This document shows, piece by piece, positions 41,185-48,626 of a DNA stretch of 64,000 nucleotides. The notes under the pieces were generated by a model that was not told the origin of the DNA, ran no database searches, and saw nothing but the letters and a program-made list of their open reading frames with translations. Source of the DNA: DATDAH01 sp963845425 (GTDB lineage: Bacteria; Actinomycetota; Acidimicrobiia; Acidimicrobiales; DATDAH01). Made by a program: the position numbers and the translations under genes. The DNA lies in the NCBI GenBank assembly GCA_963845425.1, contig CAWJSC010000001.1, positions 135,078 through 199,077 on the forward strand. The letters are read 5' to 3'. Position 1 is the stretch's first letter, and the number at the start of each line of letters is the position of its first letter.

Positions 41185-42534
41185 ATGACTGACGTACGCC
41201 AGATGTCCCTCGTCGGCTTCATGCAGGCGGGCAACGCCACCGTCTACGCCGGCTCCTGGCGGCATGCCTCCACCGAGCACGGCTTCCTCGACGCCCGCTA
41301 CTACCAGAAGCTGGGGCGGACGCTCGAAGAGGGCTGCTTCGACCTGATGTTCTTCGACGACCGCCTCGCCATGCCCGGCATCTACGGCGGGTCGGTGGCC
41401 GAGGCGGTGCGGGTGGGGGCCCGTCCGGTGAAGCTGGACCTCAGCGTCGTGCTGGGGGTGATCGCAGGGGCGACGCGGGCCATCGGCCTCGGGGCGACCT
41501 ACTCGACGACCTACTACTCGCCGTTCCACGTGGCCCGCACCTTCGCCACCCTCGACCACCTCACCGACGGCCGGGCGGCGTGGAACGTGGTCACCTCGGT
41601 CAACGACAGCGAGGCCCAGAACTACGGGTTCACCGAGCACATCGCCCACGACGAGCGCTACGACCGGGCCGACGAGTTCCTCGAGGCCACCACGGGGCTG
41701 TGGGACACCTGGGAGGACGACGCGCTCGTCCTCGACCGCGAGTCCGGCCGCTTCGCCGACCCGGACAAGGTCCACGAGCTGGGCTACGAGGGCACGTGGT
41801 ACAGCACCCGGGGGCCACTGACGGTCCCCCGGTCGCCGCAGGGTCGCCCGCTGCTGATGCAGGCGGGCTCCTCGGGCCGCGGTCGGGACTTCGCGGCCCG
41901 CTGGGCGGAGCTCATCTTCATGGGCGACCCCGACATCGACATCGCCCGGGCCCACTACAAGGACCAGAAGGAGCGCATCGCCGCCGAGGGCCGGGATCCT
42001 GACACGGTGAGGATGTGCCCGATGGCCTACACGGTCGTCGGGGAGTCCCGGGCCCAGGCCGAGGAGCGCGAGCAGCACTTCCTGAACGACCTGGTCGATC
42101 CCGTCGCCTCGCTCACCCTGTTGTCGGAGCTGATGAACCACGACTTCTCGTCCATGGAACTGGACGACCCCATCACCGACGAGCTCGTGGAATCCGTCTC
42201 CGGCATCCGGGGTCTGGTGCAGAACCTCCGCCAGCACATCGGCGGCAACGTCACCCTCGCCGACCTGGCCGGGCACCGCGCCACCCTGCTCCAGGGGCCC
42301 CGCTTCGTCGGTACCGCCCAGGACGTGGCCGACCAGATGGAGGAGTGGTTCGGCGGCGTCGCCTGTGACGGTTTCGTCATCGCCGCCACCCACACGCCGG
42401 GGGCGTACGAGGACATGACCCGCCTGGTGGTGCCCGAGCTGCAGCGTCGGGGTCTGTTCCGCGACCGCTACACGGGCACCACCCTGCGCGACCACCTGGG
42501 CGCCGCCCGCCCCGAGGTGACCCCACGTGGTTGA
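41185..42534 (+). CDS. FMN-dependent monooxygenase, NtaA/SnaA/DszA (LLM) family
   Basis: 449 aa. Family marks: the N-terminal TVYAGSWRH (NtaA-type), FDLMFFDDRLAMP, LGLGATYSTTYYSPFHVARTFATLDHLTDGRAAWNVVTS, NYGF and the late LMQAGSSGRGRDFAARWAELIF. These proteins use FMNH2 supplied by a separate flavin reductase (none seen here) to cleave C-N or C-S bonds or to do Baeyer-Villiger reactions. ATG 41185 with AAGGGGA ribosome site. The very long frame upstream is antisense to the P450 and crotonase genes. It overlaps the CaiB gene by 8 bp, so the two are coupled. Confidence 0.88.
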   Translation: MTDVRQMSLVGFMQAGNATVYAGSWRHASTEHGFLDARYYQKLGRTLEEGCFDLMFFDDRLAMPGIYGGSVAEAVRVGARPVKLDLSVVLGVIAGATRAIGLGATYSTTYYSPFHVARTFATLDHLTDGRAAWNVVTSVNDSEAQNYGFTEHIAHDERYDRADEFLEATTGLWDTWEDDALVLDRESGRFADPDKVHELGYEGTWYSTRGPLTVPRSPQGRPLLMQAGSSGRGRDFAARWAELIFMGDPDIDIARAHYKDQKERIAAEGRDPDTVRMCPMAYTVVGESRAQAEEREQHFLNDLVDPVASLTLLSELMNHDFSSMELDDPITDELVESVSGIRGLVQNLRQHIGGNVTLADLAGHRATLLQGPRFVGTAQDVADQMEEWFGGVACDGFVIAATHTPGAYEDMTRLVVPELQRRGLFRDRYTGTTLRDHLGAARPEVTPRG

Positions 42535-43732
42535 CGGCGGGCCCGGCCCCCTCGACGGCGTCCGCGTCGTCGAGTTCGCCACGCTCGCCGCCGGCCCGAT
42601 GGTCGGCACCGCCCTCGGGGAGTTCGGAGCCGAGGTGATCAAGGTCGAACAGCCCGGCGCGGGCGACCCGATGCGCACCTGGGGCGACCGCCGCGAGGGC
42701 ATCGGGCTGGTCTGGAAGAGCGTGAGCCGCAACAAGCGCTGCGTCACCCTGGACCTGCGCCGGGACGAGGGCCAGGCGCTGTTCCACGAGCTCCTCGCGG
42801 TCAGCGACGTCCTCGTCGTCGGCAACCGGCCGAGCGCCCTCGAGCGGTGGGGCATCGACTACGACTCGGTGCACGCCGCCCACCCCCACGTGGTGATGCT
42901 GCACGTGACGGGCTACGGGCGGGGCGGCCCGAAGAGCGATCGCCCCGGCTTCGGGACCCTGGCCGAGGCCATGTGTGGCTTCGCCCACCTCACCGGCCAG
43001 CCCGACGGGCCGCCGACGCTGCCCCCGTTCATGCTGGCCGACGGGGTGGCGGCCCTGGCCGCCACCTATGCGGTGATGATCGCCCTCTACCACCGCGACG
43101 TCCACGGTGCGGGTGGCCAGCTCGTCGACGTGAACCTGATCGAGCCCCTGGCCCGGCTCATGGAGTCCTCGACGCTGGGCTACGACCAGCTCGGCACCAT
43201 CGCCGGCCGCGTCGGCAACAGCCTCCCGGCCAGCGCGCCCCGCAACGCCTACCGCACCGCGGACGACCGGTGGGTGGCCATCTCCAGCGCAGCGCCGAAC
43301 ATCGCGGTCCGCCTGTTCCGCGCCGTCGACCGTCCGGAGCTGGCCGCGGACCCCGACTACGTCGACCCCGTGCGCCGCCAGGCCCACGCCGCGGAGCTGG
43401 ACGACCTGGTGGCGGGCTGGGTCGGTGAGCGGACCTTGGCCGAGGCCATGGCGGTCTTCGAGCAGGCCGAGGTCGCCGCGGCCCCCGTCTACGACGCGCC
43501 GCAGCTGCTGGCCGACGAGCACCTGCAGGCCCGGGGCACGTTCGTGCCCATCGAGGACCCGGACTTCGGCGAGGTCACCGTCCAGGGCCCGGTCGTCGTC
43601 CTCAGCGAGACCCCGGGGCGGATCGACCACCTCGGCCGGGACCTGGGGGCTGACAACGATGCGGTCTTCGGCGGCCTGCTCGGCCTCGACCGCGACCGTC
43701 TCGCCGCCCTCACGGCGGCGGCGGTGATCTGA
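42527..43732 (+). CDS. Class III CoA-transferase (CaiB/BaiF family)
   Basis: 401 aa. GVRVVEFATLAAGPMVGTALGEFGAEVIKVEQPGAGDPMR is the classical N-terminus. The catalytic Asp position is within GPKSDRPGFGTLAEAMCGFAH, where the D of the usual YD/FD motif is not clear. The GHGG-type loop is GGQLVDVNLIEPL. Transfers CoA to the acid produced or used by the flanking monooxygenase and lyase. GTG start overlapping the previous gene. Confidence 0.86.
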   Translation: MVDGGPGPLDGVRVVEFATLAAGPMVGTALGEFGAEVIKVEQPGAGDPMRTWGDRREGIGLVWKSVSRNKRCVTLDLRRDEGQALFHELLAVSDVLVVGNRPSALERWGIDYDSVHAAHPHVVMLHVTGYGRGGPKSDRPGFGTLAEAMCGFAHLTGQPDGPPTLPPFMLADGVAALAATYAVMIALYHRDVHGAGGQLVDVNLIEPLARLMESSTLGYDQLGTIAGRVGNSLPASAPRNAYRTADDRWVAISSAAPNIAVRLFRAVDRPELAADPDYVDPVRRQAHAAELDDLVAGWVGERTLAEAMAVFEQAEVAAAPVYDAPQLLADEHLQARGTFVPIEDPDFGEVTVQGPVVVLSETPGRIDHLGRDLGADNDAVFGGLLGLDRDRLAALTAAAVI

Positions 43733-43755
43733 CCGCGATCCCCGGAGGCTGACCC

Positions 43756-44676
43756 GTGCCCACACCCCGCGTCCGACGGTCGGAGCTGGCCACGCCGGCC
43801 AGCAGCGAGAAGATGTGCGCGAAGGCGCCCTCATCCGGGGCCGACCTGGTCTTCCTCGACCTGGAGGACGCCTGCGCCCCGTCAGCGAAGGAGGGAGCAC
43901 GGGCCATTGCCGTGACCGCCCTCACCGGCCAGGACTGGGGTCGCACGGTCCGCGCCGTGCGGGTCAACGGCCTCGACACCATCTGGTGCCACGACGACAT
44001 CATCGAGGTCGTGACCGGCGCCCGTGACGACCTCGACGTCCTCATCGTCCCCAAGGCCCGGTCGGCCCGGGACGTCTGGTGGGTCGACGTCCTGCTCACC
44101 CAGCTGGAGGCCAAGCTCGGTCTCCAGAAGCGCATCGGCCTGGAGGTCCTGATCGAGGACGCCGAGGGCCTGGCCAACGCGGTGGAGATCGCTCGGGCCA
44201 GTGACCGCCTCGAGGCCGTGATCTTCGGGGCGGGGGACCTGTCGGCCTCCCAGCACGCCCGGGTGGACGGCAACTTCGACCCGGTCAGCGAGTACCCCGG
44301 CGACTTCTGGCACTTCGCCCGGGCCCAGGTCGTCACTGCGGCCCGGGTGGCTGGAATCGACGCCATCGACGCCCCGTACCCCGCCTACCAGGACCCCGAC
44401 GGCTACCGCCGCTCGGCGACCCACGCCAGCCTGCTGGGCTTCGACGGCAAGTGGGCCATCCATCCGTCCCAGATCACGATCGCCAACGAGGTCTTCGCCC
44501 CCACCGCCGAGGAGGTCGAGGCCGCCCGCGCCTCGGTCGAGACCTACCGCGCCGCCGAGGCCGACGGCATCGGCGCCATCGGCCAGGACGGCCGCCTCGT
44601 CGACGCCGCCCACATGCGCCTCGCCGCCAACGTGCTGCACAAGGCCGCCCTCGCGAAGGGCGAGACCCCCGAGTAG
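43756..44676 (+). CDS. CitE/HpcH-type CoA lyase (malyl-CoA lyase-like)
   Basis: 306 aa TIM barrel. FLDLEDACAP is the metal-site strand, IGLEVLIEDAEGLANAVEIARASDRLEAVIFGAGDLSAS carries a catalytic Glu and the GAGDLSAS loop, and GKWAIHPSQI is diagnostic of CitE/Mcl proteins. It cleaves a 3-hydroxyacyl-CoA such as malyl-CoA or methylmalyl-CoA, or citryl-like substrates, to acetyl-CoA or propionyl-CoA plus glyoxylate or oxo acid. GTG 43756 has GGAGG upstream. End of the three-gene operon starting at 41185. GGTCTG/CAGACC just after the stop could terminate it. Confidence 0.88.
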   Translation: MPTPRVRRSELATPASSEKMCAKAPSSGADLVFLDLEDACAPSAKEGARAIAVTALTGQDWGRTVRAVRVNGLDTIWCHDDIIEVVTGARDDLDVLIVPKARSARDVWWVDVLLTQLEAKLGLQKRIGLEVLIEDAEGLANAVEIARASDRLEAVIFGAGDLSASQHARVDGNFDPVSEYPGDFWHFARAQVVTAARVAGIDAIDAPYPAYQDPDGYRRSATHASLLGFDGKWAIHPSQITIANEVFAPTAEEVEAARASVETYRAAEADGIGAIGQDGRLVDAAHMRLAANVLHKAALAKGETPE

Positions 44677-44785
44677 GTCTGGGCCGTCGGGCGGGACAGA
44701 CCGGCGGCACTCACGGGAGCCGGCCGCCACGGCCGACCGGCTGCGGTGCCCTTCAGGTGAGGGGGCTGCGGGGACCGATGCCGAT

Positions 44786-44830
44786 GGCAACCACCGGGGC
44801 GTGGGGTCGGGCTGCTGGTCGTCGGGGGCA
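44786..44830 (+). repeat. Dispersed intergenic module, copy c
   Basis: GGCAACCACCGGGGCGTGGG, then GTCGGG, then GGTCGTCGGGGGCA. Same block order as copies a, b, d, e. Confidence 0.75.
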
Positions 44831-44885
44831 CACGAGCGCGGGCATCGCACGCCGAGTGGTCGATTTCGAGGACTCCGATTGACCT

Positions 44886-44924
44886 CGAGGCAATACCTGT
44901 CGGAGTCCGACAGGTATTGCCTCG
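44886..44924. repeat. Perfect 39-bp palindrome, GAGGCAATA type
   Basis: CGAGGCAATACCTGTCGGA, one base, then its exact reverse complement: 19-bp arms with no mismatch. The outer GAGGCAATA is shared with the hairpin at 26595. Likely a bidirectional terminator or a protein target. Confidence 0.85.
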
Positions 44925-44988
44925 GGTTCGACAGTGCCCCCTTCGTGGCCATCGGTCGCGGTGGGTCCGGCCCGACGGGCCGAGCCGG

Positions 44989-45813
44989 TCAGCTGGCCGG
45001 CGGGGTGAGGAGGGCGGCCACCATGCCGCCGTCGACCAGCAGGTCGGTGCCGGTGACGAAGGAGGCGGCGGGGCCCAGGAGGAACGCGGTGGCGGCGGCG
45101 ATCTCCTCGGGGGTGCCGGTCCGGCCGGCGGCGGAGGCGGCGACCATCTGGCGCATGCCCTCGCCGTGAAGGCCGGCCAGCTCCTCCTCGCCCATCGGCG
45201 TCGAGATGATCCCGGGGCTGATGGAGTTGATGCGGGCCTGGCGTTCGCCCCAGGTCCCCGCGGCCTGCCGGACGAGGAAGCGGACCATGCGCTTGGCGTA
45301 GGCGTAGGCCAGGCCGGGGTCGGAGGCGATCGCCTCCCGGACACAGGGGACGCTCGCCAGTTCGGCGGTGGTGGCGTGGGCCAGGTCCGCCTCCTGCTCG
45401 GCCGGGAGGGGACCGACCAGGTAGCCGGAGTTGGAGGAGATGATCACGCCGGCCCCGCCGGGAGCGATCACCTCGGCGAAGGCCTCCAGCGCGTAGGCGA
45501 CGCCGAGCAGGTCGACGGCCACGATCCGCTTGGCCGTCGCCTGCACCGGCGAGAGCCCGGCGGTGTGGGCCAGGGAGCGCACCGGGCCCAGGGCCGAGGC
45601 GGCCGCGGCCAGGTCGCTGACCGACGCCGGGTCGGCGACGTCGGCCCGGTGAGGGATGACGTCGTGGCCCGCCTCGCGGAGGGTCGCCGCGGTGGTCTCC
45701 AGCGCCTCCTCGTCGACGTCGGCGAGCAGGACCCGGTGCCCCGCGCCGGATGCCCGGACGATCGCCTCGCCCATCCCGCCGATCCCGACCACCACCAGCA
45801 CGCCGTCGTCCAT
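44989..45813 (-). CDS. Short-chain dehydrogenase/reductase
   Basis: 274 aa. The N-terminal cofactor loop is GVLVVVGIGGMGEAI (GxxGxG degenerate), with AHTAGLS in the place of NNAG, catalytic YAYAKRMVRF, and INSISPGIISTPM and VTGTDLLVDGGMVAALL near the end, a normal enoyl-reductase-like SDR C-terminus. ATG 45813 is set by TATCCT (45821-45826) 7 bases upstream; the long upstream frame is antisense to the DapB-fold gene. Diverges from the gene at 45868. Oxidises or reduces a hydroxy or keto group of unknown substrate. Confidence 0.85.
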   Translation of the reverse strand: MDDGVLVVVGIGGMGEAIVRASGAGHRVLLADVDEEALETTAATLREAGHDVIPHRADVADPASVSDLAAAASALGPVRSLAHTAGLSPVQATAKRIVAVDLLGVAYALEAFAEVIAPGGAGVIISSNSGYLVGPLPAEQEADLAHATTAELASVPCVREAIASDPGLAYAYAKRMVRFLVRQAAGTWGERQARINSISPGIISTPMGEEELAGLHGEGMRQMVAASAAGRTGTPEEIAAATAFLLGPAASFVTGTDLLVDGGMVAALLTPPAS

Positions 45814-45820
45814 CGGCCCG

Positions 45821-45826
45821 AGGATA
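45821..45826 (-). promoter_or_regulatory. -10-like box of a leaderless SDR transcript
   Basis: TATCCT on the minus strand, 7 bases before ATG 45813; the same hexamer and distance as the promoter at 16752. Confidence 0.5.
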
Positions 45827-45867
45827 ATCTTGATCTCGCACGGCAAGAGTCCGGTTCTAGGGGGGAC

Positions 45868-46902
45868 ATGAGCGCACCGCTCCGGGTGGTCCAGTGGGCC
45901 ACCGGCAACATCGGGACGAGGTCGCTGCGCGCGGTCATCGAGCACCCGGGCCTCGAGCTCGTCGGGGTCCACGTGCACGCCGACGACAAGGTCGGGAAGG
46001 ACGCCGGCGAGCTCTGTGGCGCCGACCCGACGGGGGTGCTGGCAACGAGCTCCATCGACGAGGTCCTCGCCCTCGGGGCCGATTGCGTGCTGTACATGCC
46101 ACAGGGATGTGACGTCGACGACGTGTGTCGGATCCTCGCGTCGGGCGCCAACGTCGTGACGACACGCGGCGAGTTCGTCCGGCCGGCGAGCATGGACCCC
46201 GAGGTCCGCCGACGGGTCGAGGACGCCTGTGCGGAGGGGGCCACGTCGATCCACTCGACGGGCAGCAGCCCGGGCTTCATCTCCGAGGCGTTGCCGATCG
46301 TGCTGCTGACGATGCACCGCCGTCTCGACCTGCTGCAGATCGACGAGTTCGCCGACATGTCCTCCCGCAACTCACCCGAGCTGCTCTTCGACCTGATGGC
46401 CTTCGGCGGGGACCCGGCGTCCTTCGACGCCCGTCGTTTCGGCCACCTGGCCCACGCCTTCGGCCCGTCCCTCTCGCTGCTCGCCGACGCCATCGGCCTG
46501 CCGATCCACGCCATCGAGTCCAGCGGCGATGTCGCCGTGGCCGTCCACGACGTGGAGATCGCCGCCGGCACGGTCGAGGCGGGCACGGTGGCCGCGCAGC
46601 GCCCGATCGTCACTGGGCTCCGGAACGGCGAGCCGCTCATGCGGTTCCGGGCGAACTGGTACGTGACGACCGACGTCGAGCCGGCTTGGGACCTGCGGGA
46701 GACCGGTTGGCGGGTGCAGGCCCTCGGCGACACCCCCATCGACCTCGAGATCCGCTTCCCGGTCGAGCCGGATCAGTACGCCCAGGTGTCGCCCGGCTTC
46801 ACCGCACATCCCGCCGTCAACGCCGTGGCGACGGTGTGCGCGGCGGCTCCGGGGATCCGCACCACGTTCGATCTCCCGAAGGTCATCCCCACCTTCGGCT
46901 GA
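45868..46902 (+). CDS. DapB-fold NAD(P)-dependent oxidoreductase
   Basis: 344 aa. Starts RVVQWATGNIGTRSLRAVIEHPGLELVG, followed by GELCGADPTGVLATSSIDEVLALGADCVLYMPQG and GANVVTTRGEF, clearly a paralogue of the 37964 protein. Likely a carbonyl or amine dehydrogenase of unknown substrate. ATG 45868 with GGGGGGAC ribosome site. Ends just before the ALDH remnant on the other strand. Confidence 0.82.
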   Translation: MSAPLRVVQWATGNIGTRSLRAVIEHPGLELVGVHVHADDKVGKDAGELCGADPTGVLATSSIDEVLALGADCVLYMPQGCDVDDVCRILASGANVVTTRGEFVRPASMDPEVRRRVEDACAEGATSIHSTGSSPGFISEALPIVLLTMHRRLDLLQIDEFADMSSRNSPELLFDLMAFGGDPASFDARRFGHLAHAFGPSLSLLADAIGLPIHAIESSGDVAVAVHDVEIAAGTVEAGTVAAQRPIVTGLRNGEPLMRFRANWYVTTDVEPAWDLRETGWRVQALGDTPIDLEIRFPVEPDQYAQVSPGFTAHPAVNAVATVCAAAPGIRTTFDLPKVIPTFG

Positions 46903-46917
46903 GCCGGCGGGCCGCTC

Positions 46918-47079
46918 TCAGCCGACGGGCTTGGCCAGGGTCTTCAGTTCGAGGTACTCCTCGAAGCCGGCGACGCCCATCTCGCGGCCGATGCCGGACT
47001 GCTTGCAGCCCCCGAACGGGCAGTCGGGGCCGGCGGGACGGAGCTCCCCGCTGATGAGCAGACGCTCATCGTGCCCCAT
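46918..47079 (-). pseudogene. Aldehyde dehydrogenase remnant with internal deletion
   Basis: A 53-codon open frame. Residues 1-about 16 (MGHDERLLISGELRPA) read like the start of an NAD-dependent aldehyde dehydrogenase. From about residue 18 (DCPFGGCKQSGIGREMGVAG, then FEEYLELKTLAKPVG) it is the last about 35 residues of the same family, whose usual length is near 480. The catalytic Cys and Glu and the whole NAD domain are missing, so it cannot be a dehydrogenase. The frame is intact and a good promoter remains at 47087-47115, so a small protein may still be made. Confidence 0.75.
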
Positions 47080-47086
47080 GCCGCGG

Positions 47087-47115
47087 AAACTAGCTTCTCG
47101 CATTCTGAGAGGCAA
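47087..47115 (-). promoter_or_regulatory. Promoter of the ALDH remnant with operator D2
   Basis: Minus strand TTGCCT (47110-47115), 17-bp spacer, TAGTTT (47087-47092), 7 bases to ATG 47079. The spacer holds TCTCAGAATGCGAGA (47096-47110), matching site D1 (19641-19655) at 13 of 15 positions. Confidence 0.7.
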
Positions 47116-47140
47116 TACTGCAGGGGTCGGGTCCGGCGAC

Positions 47141-47179
47141 TTGCCCCAGGGCAGGGTGCCGTCTAAACATGTAGATGTC
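47141..47179 (+). promoter_or_regulatory. Importer promoter and palindrome B1
   Basis: TTGCCC (47141-47146), 17-bp spacer, weak TAAACA (47164-47169). The palindrome AACATGTAGATGTC (47166-47179) overlaps the -10 and start point. Related sites are at 52240 and 55710, all around the GntR gene. Confidence 0.6.
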
Positions 47180-47228
47180 TTACCGGGGGTTGTGAGCCGG
47201 TCGGAAACGGCCAAGGGGGAGTACGGAC

Positions 47229-48581
47229 ATGTCGAGGACCTTTGCCCGACTGGTGGCTGCGCTGATGACGTTGGCCCTGCTGGCCGGGGCGTGCAGCAGC
47301 GACGACTCCGGCGGTGGCAGTGACGCCGGCGGCGACGGTGGGGGGGAGGAAGCCGCGGCCGTCGAGGTCGACTACGAGGCCATCGGCCTGTGGGACGACG
47401 GCCCGTGTGACGAGGCGCTCGAGCCCCTGCGCATCGGGCTCATGACCGTGTTCGAATCGCCGGTGCTCTCCCTGGAGGACCAGGCCACCGCCCTCGAGGC
47501 GTCCGCCGAGGCGTTCAACGCACGCGGCGGCGCCAACGGTGCCTGCATCGAGGTCACCACCTGCGACGACGGCGGCAACGCCGACCAGGCCCTGGGCTGT
47601 GTGCGCGAGGTCGACGAGGCCGGTGTCGTGGCCACGGTCAACGACCAGGGCACCGCCGGCCAGGCCGACGTGTCCGCCGCCATGGCCGAGGCCGGGATCC
47701 CCCGGGTCGCGTCCAACGTCGTGTCCGAGGACTGGGGCGACCAGAACGCGTACCCGCTCGACGCCTCCGGCACCGGGGTGACCTTCCTGCTGCCCCAGGC
47801 GCTCATCGAGGAGGACGTCACCGACATCGGCCTCATCCGGGTCGACCTGGCGGCGGCCTCCGCGCTCGTCGGCCTGCTCGAGGATCTGTACGCCGACGAC
47901 GGCGCCACGTTCCCCTATGACGTCCCGGTCCCGGCCGGCACCACGGACTTCACCCAGTTCATCCTCGGCGCCCAGGACGCCGGTGTCGGCGGCGTGTCCC
48001 TCGCCCTGGGCGAGCAGGAGGCGGTGCAGGTCGTGCGGGCCGGACAGCAGCTCGCCACCGACCTGCTCATCGGCTCCAGCCTGGGCACCTTCTCGCAGGC
48101 GTCGATCGCCGAGCTCGGCGACTTCGCCCAGCAGATGGTCTTCCTCTGGTCGTTTGCCCCGGCCACCTTCGACCTGCCCGTGTACGAGGCCCTGCGACAG
48201 GACCTCGCGGCGTCCGGGCTGGAGTCGCTCCAGCCGGCCAACCTCAAGGCCAGCCCGATGCGCTCCTGGATCGGTCTCTACGCCCTGCTCTACATGATCC
48301 GGGACGCGGGCATGACGGAGTTCACCCGGGAGGGGATCACCGAGATGCTGGAGACGGCCCAGGACGTCCCGATGCTGGACATCTACGGCGGCGAGAACTG
48401 GACGCCGGACGCCGATCACCCCGGCGTGTTCCAGCGCGGCGGCATCGACCGCTGGTCGACGTGGACCTGGGATCCCGAGGGCGTGACCCCGGACGGGCTC
48501 GAGGGCAACTTCGTCGAGGGCTCCGAGATCAGCTTCGACGAGACCCTGTGCGGCTCGCCCTTCGGCGCCCCGACCTGTTGA
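47229..48581 (+). CDS. ABC transporter substrate-binding lipoprotein (LIV/HAAT type)
   Basis: 450 aa. Signal sequence ending in lipobox LLAGAC (Cys22), then a Gly/Ser/Asp linker and a periplasmic-binding-protein type 1 fold. RIGLMTVFESPVLS, NDQGTAGQADVSAAMAEAGIPRVASN and the ending with TLCGSPFGAPTC fit the branched-chain amino-acid binding group, which in actinobacterial catabolic clusters often binds aromatic or other organic acids. ATG 47229 with AAGGGGGAG. First gene of the importer operon, probably under palindrome B1. Confidence 0.87.
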   Translation: MSRTFARLVAALMTLALLAGACSSDDSGGGSDAGGDGGGEEAAAVEVDYEAIGLWDDGPCDEALEPLRIGLMTVFESPVLSLEDQATALEASAEAFNARGGANGACIEVTTCDDGGNADQALGCVREVDEAGVVATVNDQGTAGQADVSAAMAEAGIPRVASNVVSEDWGDQNAYPLDASGTGVTFLLPQALIEEDVTDIGLIRVDLAAASALVGLLEDLYADDGATFPYDVPVPAGTTDFTQFILGAQDAGVGGVSLALGEQEAVQVVRAGQQLATDLLIGSSLGTFSQASIAELGDFAQQMVFLWSFAPATFDLPVYEALRQDLAASGLESLQPANLKASPMRSWIGLYALLYMIRDAGMTEFTREGITEMLETAQDVPMLDIYGGENWTPDADHPGVFQRGGIDRWSTWTWDPEGVTPDGLEGNFVEGSEISFDETLCGSPFGAPTC

Positions 48582-48626
48582 GCCCGAGCGCCGCCTGACT
48601 CGACCCGCCCTGGAGGCCGGTGACCT

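Larger units (their letters stand above)
44677..44988. repeat. Convergent gap with dispersed element (copy c), no gene
   Basis: Between the CitE and SDR gene ends. Contains short inverted repeats just after the stop, module copy c (44786-44830) and a perfect 39-bp palindrome (44886-44924). No coding signal is seen. Confidence 0.7.

Noticed and set aside
39211..42534. 1107-codon plus-strand frame
   Set aside because: Its first two thirds are antisense to the P450 and crotonase genes and have composition of a shadow frame. Only 41185-42534 matches a protein family.
44886..44924. Integrase or resolvase attachment site
   Set aside because: No recombinase, tRNA or direct-repeat partner is present; occurrence in a convergent gap with related hairpins fits a terminator or repeat better.
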